A DNA stretch of 37,562 nt. Source: Myxococcota bacterium. GTDB taxonomy: Bacteria; Myxococcota_A; UBA9160; UBA6930. Positions 24,270 to 34,532 of the stretch are shown here, piece after piece. Every line of letters begins with the position of its first letter. Within the stretch, counting starts at the first letter, position 1. The translations under genes and the position numbers were made by a program. Below the pieces are notes generated by a model that saw only the letters and a list, made by a program, of their open reading frames with translations, made no database searches and was not told where the DNA came from. Where the stretch lies: the NCBI GenBank assembly GCA_030065975.1, contig JASJCN010000014.1, positions 1 through 37,562 of the forward strand, given 5' to 3'.

Positions 24270-25338
24270 GGGAAGCGTCCCGGGGAAGGCCACGCAGAGC
24301 GAGGAGGGGCGGTCCGCGCCCCTGCGGATCGGGCTCGTCTACGACCTGCTCGGGTCGCTCCCGCCGGACCCCGACGCGCCTCCCGATGCGGATGCGGAGT
24401 TCGAGCCGCTCCAGACGGTCGAGGCGCTGGAAGCGGCCATCCGGGAGATCGGCGCCCGGCCGGTGCGTCTGGGCTCGGCCCGGGACCTGCTCGGACCGGT
24501 CGCGGCGGGCGACCTCGCCGTCGACGCCGTCTGGAACATCGCGGAGTCGAGCGGCAGCCGGAACCGCGAGGCCTGGGCGCCGGTGCTGCTGGAAATGGCA
24601 GGGATTCCGACACTTGGGTCCGATCCGCTCACGTTGTCCCTCACCTTGGACAAGGCCTGGGCCAAGGACGTCGTCGCGGCCGCCGGGGTCCGCGTGCCGG
24701 ACCAGCGGAGCTGGCGGCCGGAGGACCTCGACCGCGCGCTGGAAAGCGATGGACTTCCGGGTCCTTATCCTCTCTTCGTGAAACCGCGGTGGGAAGGCAC
24801 GGCCAAGGGGATCCAGCCCGGCTCGAAGGTGGCGGACGAGGCCGCCCTGCGCCGGGAGGTCACGCGGATCGCCCGCGACTACGACCAGCCCGCCCTGGTC
24901 GAGCCCTTCCTGCCGGGCGCCGAGTACACCGTGGCCGTGATCGGGACGCCGCCGCGTTGCCTGCCCGTACTGCAGCGCGCGCTCGAGCGTGAGAGCGGGA
25001 TCGGGCTGCACGCCCTCGAGCGCCACGCACCGCCCGGTGGGCACGAGCACGAGACGCCCGGCGCCCTCGACCCGGAGCTCGAGGCGACGCTCGCAGCGCA
25101 GGCCCTGCGGGCCTTCGAGGCGCTCGCCTGTCTCGACTTCGCGCGGGTCGACTTCCGCCTGGATGCGGACGGCACTCCGCACTTCCTCGAGATCAACCCG
25201 CTCCCGACCTTCGCACCGGACGGATCGTTCGGCGTGCACGCCGAGCTGCTCGGCGTCCCGCTGGCGCGGCTACTCGGCGACGTGCTCCGCGAAGGGCTGA
25301 TCCGCCTGGGCGTGCTCCCCGCGGAGGCAAAGGCGTGA
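24268..25338 (+). CDS. D-alanine-D-alanine-ligase-like ATP-grasp enzyme
   Basis: 356 aa from ATG 24268. The N-terminal domain contains WNIAESSGSRNREAWAPVLL and IPTLGSDPLTLSLTLDKAWA, typical of Ddl-like proteins. The ATP-grasp core includes PLFVKPRWEGTAKGI (ATP-binding lysine and glycine loop), ALVEPFLPGAEYTVAVIG, and the metal-binding end FARVDFRLDADGTPHFLEIN with Arg, Asp, Glu and Asn ligands. It differs from true Ddl in the C-terminal substrate loop (LPTFAPDGSFGVHAELLG). It probably joins two amino acids or an amino acid and a peptide through an acyl phosphate. Its stop overlaps the KamA start (GTGA), so the product of KamA is a likely substrate. This is inference from coupling. Confidence 0.85.
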   Translation: MGSVPGKATQSEEGRSAPLRIGLVYDLLGSLPPDPDAPPDADAEFEPLQTVEALEAAIREIGARPVRLGSARDLLGPVAAGDLAVDAVWNIAESSGSRNREAWAPVLLEMAGIPTLGSDPLTLSLTLDKAWAKDVVAAAGVRVPDQRSWRPEDLDRALESDGLPGPYPLFVKPRWEGTAKGIQPGSKVADEAALRREVTRIARDYDQPALVEPFLPGAEYTVAVIGTPPRCLPVLQRALERESGIGLHALERHAPPGGHEHETPGALDPELEATLAAQALRAFEALACLDFARVDFRLDADGTPHFLEINPLPTFAPDGSFGVHAELLGVPLARLLGDVLREGLIRLGVLPAEAKA

Positions 25339-26498
25339 GGCCCGAGGGCATCGGCGAGGCCGACTGGAACGACGCCGGCTGGCAGATGCGCCACCGGATC
25401 CGCGACGCCGAGGGGCTGCGCGCGTTCATCCACCCGACGGACGACGAGATCCGCGCGGTAGCGGCTCTCGCCGACCGCTTCCGCTTCGTGATCACGCCCT
25501 ACTACGCGTCTTTGATGGACCCCGACGATCCCGAGTGCCCGATCCGCCGGCAGGTCGTCCCGCGCATGGCCGAGCTCGACGATCCGGCCGGCCTCGCCGA
25601 CCCGCTCGACGAGGTGGCGCACTCGCCGGTCAAGAACGTGGTGCGCGTGTACCGCGATCGCATCGCCTTCTGCGTCAACAACGAGTGCGCGCTCTACTGC
25701 CGCTACTGCCTGCGCAAGCGCATGGTGGGCGAGCCCTCGTGGGCGATGAAGAAGCGCGAGCTCGGCCTTGCGCTCGACTGGATCCGCGCGACGCCCGAGA
25801 TCCGGGACGTGCTGCTCACCGGGGGCGACCCGTTGGTGTTCTCCGACGAGCGCCTCGACTGGCTGCTCGGCGAGCTGCGCGGCATTCCCCACGTCGAGAT
25901 CATCCGGCTCGGGACGCGCCTCCCCGTGACCCTTCCCGCGCGGATCACGCCCGAGCTGTGCCGCGTGCTCGAGGCCCACCATCCCGTCTGGCTGAACACG
26001 CACTTCAACCATCCCAGGGAGCTCACCCCCGAGGCGGCGGCCGCCTGCGACCGCCTCACCCGCGCCGGCGTCCCGGTCGGCAACCAGAGCGTGCTGCTGC
26101 GCGGGATCAACGACGACGCCGAGACCATGAAGGCCCTGTGCGAGGGCCTCGTCCGCTTGCGCGTCCGGCCCTACTACTGCTACCAGGCGCAGCTGCTCGA
26201 GGGCACGGCCCACTTCCGGGTGCCCGTCGAGCGCGGCCTCGAGATCTTCCGGGCGCTGCGCGGCCGCACCAGTGGCTACGCGATCCCCCTCTACGTGCTC
26301 GACACGCCCTACGGAAAGGTGCCTCTCACCCACGCCTATCTGCGCGGGCGCGAGGGCGACGACATCGTGGTGGAGTCCTACGACGGCCGGCTCTGGCGCG
26401 AGCCGAACCCGTTGGATGATCCGGAAGCGCCGGCCGACCCGGAAGCGTCGGGTGATCCGGCAGCGCCCGCCGACCCGGAAGCGCCGGACGAGACGTGA
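25335..26498 (+). CDS. KamA-family radical SAM aminomutase
   Basis: 387 aa from GTG 25335 (GTGA overlap). The radical-SAM cluster is Cys118-x3-Cys122-x2-Cys125 (CALYCRYC), preceded by RDRIAFCVNNE. Family segments include LTGGDPLVFSDERLDWLL, RLGTRLPVTLPARI, and RPYYCYQAQLLEGTAHFR then RTSGYAIPLYVLDTP. The PLP-anchoring lysine is Lys328 in DTPYGKVPL, a shortened form of the GGGGK loop. In lysine 2,3-aminomutase the substrate amine is held by two aspartates; here one is kept (Asp323) and the other is Gln286. The enzyme therefore moves an alpha-amino group to the beta position of an unknown amino acid. A low-complexity tail of four DPEAPA-like repeats ends the protein. MurJ follows with a GTGA overlap. 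Confidence 0.85.
   Translation: MRPEGIGEADWNDAGWQMRHRIRDAEGLRAFIHPTDDEIRAVAALADRFRFVITPYYASLMDPDDPECPIRRQVVPRMAELDDPAGLADPLDEVAHSPVKNVVRVYRDRIAFCVNNECALYCRYCLRKRMVGEPSWAMKKRELGLALDWIRATPEIRDVLLTGGDPLVFSDERLDWLLGELRGIPHVEIIRLGTRLPVTLPARITPELCRVLEAHHPVWLNTHFNHPRELTPEAAAACDRLTRAGVPVGNQSVLLRGINDDAETMKALCEGLVRLRVRPYYCYQAQLLEGTAHFRVPVERGLEIFRALRGRTSGYAIPLYVLDTPYGKVPLTHAYLRGREGDDIVVESYDGRLWREPNPLDDPEAPADPEASGDPAAPADPEAPDET
26418..26489. repeat. Four tandem copies of an 18-bp unit at the 3' end of the KamA gene
   Basis: Units begin at 26418, 26436, 26454 and 26472, each starting GA(T/C)CCGG(A/C)AGCG. They encode four six-residue DPEAPA-type repeats, in frame, just before the stop codon that overlaps the MurJ start. 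The conserved enzyme core ends before the array, so the tail is a lineage-specific addition. Confidence 0.85.
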
Positions 26499-28063
26499 GC
26501 GGCACTGTGCGCCGGGTCGGGCTGGCGGCGCTCCTGCTCGGAGCGAGCCAGCTGCTCTCGCGCCTGCTGGGCGTGGTCCGGGAGATGGTGCTGGCGTGGC
26601 TCGTCGGCGCCAGCCCCGAGACCGACGCCTACCGCGCGGCCTTCCAGCTGCCCGATCTCCTCAACCACTTCCTCGCGGTCGGCGCCATCGCGACGGCCTT
26701 CATCCCCCTCTACCAGCGCGCGCGGGCGAAGGGCGGGCGTGAGGCCGCCGAGGAGTTCCTGGGCCTCGTGTGGGGCACGCTCACGCCGCTCGCGATCCTC
26801 GCCACGGCTGCGCTCTTCGTGGCCGCGCCGGCGTTCGTCTCGCTGTACTTCCCCGACTTCTCGGAGGAGCAGCAGCGCCTGACCGTGCGGCTCACCCGCA
26901 TCGTGCTGCCGGCGCAGATCTTCTTCGTGGCCGGCGGCATCCTGCGCGGCGCCCTCATGGCCGAGGGCCGTTTCCTGGCCCAGGCCCTGGCGCCCGTCGT
27001 CTACAACCTCGGCATCATCGCGGGCGGGCTGCTCGGCGGCCGGGCTCTCGGCGTCGAGGGCTTCGCCTGGGGCGCACTCGCCGGAGCCGGGGTCGGCCAC
27101 CTCGCGATCCCGATGCTCGACGCGCGCGGCCGCCTGCGGGTGCCGGCCCGGATCGCGCCCTTCGATCCCCGCTTCACGCAGTACGTGCTGCTGGCCCTGC
27201 CGCTCCTCGTCGGCGTCACGGTGGTGGCCGGCGACGAGTGGCTCGACCGCTACTTCGGTCAGTTCGTGGGCGGCGGGGCGATCGCGCTGCTCTTCTTCGC
27301 CCGCGCGCTGATGCAGGCCCCCGTCGGCCTCGTCGGGCAGGCGGCCGGCACCGCGGCGTTGCCTTCGCTGGCGCGCCTGATCGAGGCGGGACGCGGCGAC
27401 GAGGCCGACGCCCTGCTCGAGCGCGTGCTGCGGGTGACCCTCTTCCTGGGTGTCGCCGCCGCAGCGGCGCTGTTCGCCGTCGCCGCTCCGCTCGTCACCC
27501 TGGTGTACGTGCGCGGTGCCTTCCTCCCCGACGCGGGGGCCGAGGTGGCGTCCCTGCTTCGGGTGTTCAGCCTCGGGGTCCCGGGTTGGGTGCTCCAGAG
27601 CGTGGCGGTGCGCGGCTTCTACGCCCGCGGCGACACCTGGCGTCCCATGCTGCTCGGGAGCGCGATCCTGCTGCTCGCGATCCCGCTCTACGCCGTCCTC
27701 GGCGCGCGGGCCGGGACGGCAGGGCTCGCGGCCGCGGGAGCGGCGACGGTGTCGGTGAACGCCGCCCTGACCCTGCTGTGGCTGCGTGTGCGCCACGGCG
27801 GCCCCGCGTGGCGCCCGCTCCTCGAGACGGCCCTGCGCTCCGTCGCCATCGCGCTCCCGGCGGGTGCCGTGGCCGCGCTCGTGGTGGTCGGGCGGCCCGG
27901 TGCGCTCGGCGCGACCCTCGATCTGGCCGGGGCCGGACTCGGCTTTGCTCTCGTCGCGGGGGTCGGGCTCTGGTGGGTCGGGGATGCCCCCGCGCGCGAG
28001 TGGCTCGCACGCCTGCCGCGAGGGCTGTCCTCGCGCCTGCGCGGCGGGACGGGGCCGCGGTAG
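26495..28063 (+). CDS. murJ: MurJ-family lipid II flippase (MVF family)
   Basis: 522 aa from GTG 26495 (GTGA overlap with KamA). About 14 membrane helices. Family motifs: ASQLLSRLLGVVREMVLAWL and SPETDAYRAAFQLPDLL at the start, AIATAFIPLYQRARA, then RALMQAPVGLVGQAAGTAAL in the middle. MurJ flips lipid II across the inner membrane in peptidoglycan synthesis. In E. coli MurJ the segment after NLL is RRxFAEGA, with cavity arginines 52/53 and Glu57. Here it is NHFLAVGA, so those charges are missing, as in a known deltaproteobacterial subgroup. It may be the housekeeping flippase or move a related lipid-linked substrate. The operon with an ATP-grasp ligase and KamA is notable. Confidence 0.88.
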   Translation: MSGTVRRVGLAALLLGASQLLSRLLGVVREMVLAWLVGASPETDAYRAAFQLPDLLNHFLAVGAIATAFIPLYQRARAKGGREAAEEFLGLVWGTLTPLAILATAALFVAAPAFVSLYFPDFSEEQQRLTVRLTRIVLPAQIFFVAGGILRGALMAEGRFLAQALAPVVYNLGIIAGGLLGGRALGVEGFAWGALAGAGVGHLAIPMLDARGRLRVPARIAPFDPRFTQYVLLALPLLVGVTVVAGDEWLDRYFGQFVGGGAIALLFFARALMQAPVGLVGQAAGTAALPSLARLIEAGRGDEADALLERVLRVTLFLGVAAAAALFAVAAPLVTLVYVRGAFLPDAGAEVASLLRVFSLGVPGWVLQSVAVRGFYARGDTWRPMLLGSAILLLAIPLYAVLGARAGTAGLAAAGAATVSVNAALTLLWLRVRHGGPAWRPLLETALRSVAIALPAGAVAALVVVGRPGALGATLDLAGAGLGFALVAGVGLWWVGDAPAREWLARLPRGLSSRLRGGTGPR

Positions 28064-28072
28064 GCTCTGGCC

Positions 28073-30001
28073 ATGCAGAGCTTTGGACCCGAGCGGCTGG
28101 CGGGACAGGGCCTCGACCCGGAGCAGTTCGAGTCGGGCAACCGCGCCATCCACGCGCTCCTGACCGATCCCGACAACGAGCATCGGGTCGACCTGGTGCT
28201 GACCTGGCGCCACGACGACGAAGGAGGCGTGTACGAGGCGTGGTCGCGCCGGGGTGCGGTGCGCTTCCGCCGGGCAATCGACGACGACGGCGCGCTCGTC
28301 TACCCGATCGTCGAGATCCTGGGCGACGACCCGCTGGCGAATCTCGATCCGCTCGCGCTCGGCTCGATCCGGGCGGAGTCCACCGCCGCCCTGGCGTCGG
28401 GGCACGAGGCCGACGACCCGGCGCGCCGCTTCATCGCACCGGAGCAGCAGAGCTATCCCTTCGCCTACGAGCGCATCGCCCAGCTCTTCGATTCGCCCAA
28501 CGCGCCGGACCTCGCGGTCTCGCCGACCGACTGGGCCCAGGGGCCGAACGCAGGCAACCACGGCGCCCTGCACGTGCGCCAGGCCCGCGCGCCGCTCTGG
28601 TTCTGCGGGCCGCGAATCCGAGCCGGCGAGCACGGCCTCGCGGCGCGCGCGGTGGACATCGCTCCCACCCTGCTGGCCGCCTGCGGCTTTCCCAAGACGC
28701 GAGGCGCCGACGCCACGGGTCGCTCCGCCGAAGAGCGGGGCGTCGGGCCCGACGTGTACCTCGCGCGGCAGGACGGCCGTCCGCTGGACGAGATCCTCGA
28801 CCCGACCGCCCTCCCCGCGACGCGCGCCTACCTGTTCCTGCTCGACGGCATCCACATGACCGAGCTCGACGCGCGTCTCGAGGCCGAGCCCGAGCGCTAC
28901 CCGGGCCTGCTGCGTCTGCGTGAGCACGCGGCGCGGCTCGGTGGCGGCTCGATCGTGAACTTCCCGTCGATCACCTGGCCGAGCCACACGACCATCGGAA
29001 CGGGGACCTGGTGCGGCCATCACGACGTCGTGAACCCGAGCTACTACCTGCGTGACAAGCGCGAGATGGTGTCGCCCCAGGGTCAGCAGGTGCGCACCGA
29101 GGGCTTCTCGAGCTCCGACGTCGAGTCGATCTTCGAGGCGTTCCGGCGGGAACGGGCCGAGGAGGGCATCACCGCCGCCATCTACGCCCCCTTCGGCCGC
29201 AGCGCCGACCACGCCCCGCTCGAAGGCCGCACGCTCGGCCACAAGCCGCGGCTGAAGGCGCTCACGGCCGACCTCGCCGGTGACCGCGATCCGCGCTGGG
29301 AGCAGGACGGCGACAAGTCCGTGACCGACGAGTCGATCCTCGACAATCGCGGCATGGCCCAGGTGATCGAGCTCTTCACCTCCGACGAGCTGCGCGCCCC
29401 CGCGTTCGTCTACCACGAACTGACGCTCACCGACGGGGCCGGCCATGCCCACGGCCCGCACGGCGAGGGGCTCGGCGACGCGCTGGCCGAGAGCGACCGG
29501 CGGGTCACGCGCGTGCTCGACCTGCTGGCCGAGCGCGGCCTGCTCGAGGAGACGCTCTTCGTCCTGACGGCCGACCATGGCATGGCGCCCCAGGATCCGG
29601 ACGTGAACCACCCGGTGAGCGACTTCGCCGCCAACGGCTTCGCCTGTGCCGTGGCCGAGCCGATGATCTGGCTCCACGACCTGTGCGTCCGGGTCGAGCG
29701 CTTCGCCGACGGCCGCACGGCCCGCGTGTTCGTCTCCGAGAACGACGCGCTCCCGGACGGGAGCCGGCCCGAGGTCGAGGGCGCCCGGGTGCGCGTCGAG
29801 GCGCGCGGCGAGACGCCCCGGGAGGTCGCGACGGGGGAGACCGGGCCCGGCGGCGTGTACGGCTTCCCCACTCCGTCGAACCTGCCGAGCCACGAGCTGA
29901 TCGTGACGGTGGAGGCGCCGGGCTTCAATCCGCGGCGTCTCACCCTCGACGGGACGCCCCTGGCCCTGGATCTCGGCCGCGCCCTCTACTCCCTTGGCTA
30001 G
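28073..30001 (+). CDS. Alkaline-phosphatase-superfamily phosphodiesterase, apparently circularly permuted
   Basis: 642 aa from ATG 28073, nine bases after murJ. Residues about 120-207 resemble the distal end of the phosphatase fold (GNHGALHVRQARAPLWFCGP, AVDIAPTLLAACG). Residues 250-510 then hold its proximal part: metal ligand Asp258 (LFLLDGI), nucleophile Thr301 (NFPSITWPSHTTIGTG), Asp454/His458 (TDGAGHAHG) and Asp501/His502 (TADHGM). The usual last His ligand, which should follow TADHGM, is not seen there; His163 in the N-terminal GNHGAL could supply it. A C-terminal beta-sandwich (about 550-640) resembles carboxypeptidase regulatory-like domains. No signal peptide is visible. It is probably a type I phosphodiesterase/nucleotide pyrophosphatase (PF01663), substrate unknown. 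Confidence 0.75.
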   Translation: MQSFGPERLAGQGLDPEQFESGNRAIHALLTDPDNEHRVDLVLTWRHDDEGGVYEAWSRRGAVRFRRAIDDDGALVYPIVEILGDDPLANLDPLALGSIRAESTAALASGHEADDPARRFIAPEQQSYPFAYERIAQLFDSPNAPDLAVSPTDWAQGPNAGNHGALHVRQARAPLWFCGPRIRAGEHGLAARAVDIAPTLLAACGFPKTRGADATGRSAEERGVGPDVYLARQDGRPLDEILDPTALPATRAYLFLLDGIHMTELDARLEAEPERYPGLLRLREHAARLGGGSIVNFPSITWPSHTTIGTGTWCGHHDVVNPSYYLRDKREMVSPQGQQVRTEGFSSSDVESIFEAFRRERAEEGITAAIYAPFGRSADHAPLEGRTLGHKPRLKALTADLAGDRDPRWEQDGDKSVTDESILDNRGMAQVIELFTSDELRAPAFVYHELTLTDGAGHAHGPHGEGLGDALAESDRRVTRVLDLLAERGLLEETLFVLTADHGMAPQDPDVNHPVSDFAANGFACAVAEPMIWLHDLCVRVERFADGRTARVFVSENDALPDGSRPEVEGARVRVEARGETPREVATGETGPGGVYGFPTPSNLPSHELIVTVEAPGFNPRRLTLDGTPLALDLGRALYSLG

Positions 30002-30015
30002 GAGCTGGCGAGGAG

Positions 30016-30026
<11 letters not shown>
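29994..30026. repeat. Three tandem 11-bp copies spanning a stop codon and the next TTG start
   Basis: TTGGCTAGGAG (29994), CTGGCGAGGAG (30005) and TTGGCTGAGCC (30016) form a clean period of 11. The first copy holds the TAG stop of the phosphodiesterase. The third provides the TTG start of the 5-oxoprolinase, with the GGAG of earlier copies as its only ribosome binding site. Confidence 0.75.
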
Positions 30027-33633
<3,607 letters not shown>

Positions 33634-33676
33634 GGCTTGCACCCGGCCTTCGCGGCGCGTAGCTTCCGCCAACCGT

Positions 33677-33752
33677 GGGCGCGTAGCTCAGTTGGCAGAG
33701 CAGCGGACTCTTAATCCGCCGGTCGAAGGTTCGAGCCCTTCCGCGCTCACCA
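33677..33752 (+). tRNA. tRNA-Lys (anticodon CTT)
   Basis: A full 76-nt cloverleaf with CCA encoded. The acceptor GGGCGCG pairs with CGCGCTC (one G-T). The anticodon stem GCGGA/TCCGC encloses the loop CTCTTAA, anticodon CTT at 33710-33712. The T-arm is GAAGG-TTCGAGC-CCTTC. It reads AAG, the main lysine codon of a GC-rich genome. Confidence 0.97.
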
Positions 33753-33803
33753 CCCACGCCTCTCCCGCCGGACCCTCGGCCCTTCCGACTGCGTAGCGGC
33801 GCC

Positions 33804-34448
33804 CTAGTCGTCGGCGCTCACCAGGCCCAGCTGCAGCGCCTCGTAGACGGCCTCTCCCCGCGAATTCACGGCGAGCTTGCCGTAGACCTTCCGCACGTGG
33901 GTGCTCACCGTGTGGGTCGACAGCTCGAGGATGTCGGCGATCTCCGCGTAGGTGAAGCCCTTGACGATGCCGCGCAGCACCTCGCGCTCGCGCTCGGTGA
34001 GCTGCGGTGCATCGCCGGGCTCGGGCCCCTGACGGGCGCGGAGATCCGCGAGCAGCGTGCGCGCGATCGCGGGGCTGATCGGCGAGCCGCCGTCGAGCAC
34101 CTCGGAGATCGACTGCAGCACGGCCTGCGCATCCTGGTCCTTGAGCAGGTAACCCATGGCGCCCGCGCGGATCGCCTCGAGCACGTGGGCGTCGTCGCCG
34201 AACACGGTGATCACCAGGGGCAGCACGCCCCGGCGCGCCGCGAGACGCACCAGCTCGAGGCCGCTCCCGTCGGGCAGGCCGAGGTCGGTGAGCAGCACCT
34301 CCGCCGGCGTCTCCTCGAGCAGGCGCTCGCCATCGCGGAGGCTCCCGCCCACGCCGCACAGCTCGAGGCCGGGCGCCCCCTGCAGGGCCCCCGCCAGATG
34401 GGTGCGGGTGGCCGCCTCGTCCTCGATCAGGATCACGCGCGCCGCCAT
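33804..34448 (-). CDS. NarL/FixJ-family response regulator (partner of the adjacent kinase)
   Basis: 214 aa from ATG 34448. The receiver domain (1-120) has ARVILIEDEAATRTHLAGAL, phospho-acceptor Asp in VLLTDLGLPDG, Thr switch in VITVFGDD and Lys in GYLLKDQD. The LuxR-type DNA-binding domain (about 150-210) reads LTEREREVLRGIVKGFTYAE and STHTVSTHVRKVYGKLAVNS. It follows the sensor kinase gene by 84 bp in the same direction, a standard kinase-regulator pair. Upstream of both lies the CDF exporter, so the system may respond to metal or envelope stress. Target genes are not evident. Confidence 0.94.
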   Translation of the reverse strand: MAARVILIEDEAATRTHLAGALQGAPGLELCGVGGSLRDGERLLEETPAEVLLTDLGLPDGSGLELVRLAARRGVLPLVITVFGDDAHVLEAIRAGAMGYLLKDQDAQAVLQSISEVLDGGSPISPAIARTLLADLRARQGPEPGDAPQLTEREREVLRGIVKGFTYAEIADILELSTHTVSTHVRKVYGKLAVNSRGEAVYEALQLGLVSADD

Positions 34449-34532
34449 CCCGGGATTGTAGGGGGCAAGGGGGCCGATCCGGGGGCTCGGACCCTCCCCA
34501 ACATCGGGGATGGCGCGGCCCCGAAGGGAGGT

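Noticed and set aside
26378-29893. Very long open frame on the minus strand (over 1100 codons) opposite KamA, MurJ and the phosphodiesterase
   Set aside because: It is the antisense shadow typical of GC-rich codon usage. It has Arg/Gly/Ala/Glu-rich noise, no domain, and the opposite strand carries three clear families.
33634-33803. Integrated element at tRNA-Lys
   Set aside because: No integrase, no direct repeat of the tRNA 3' end and only a short spacer to the next gene.
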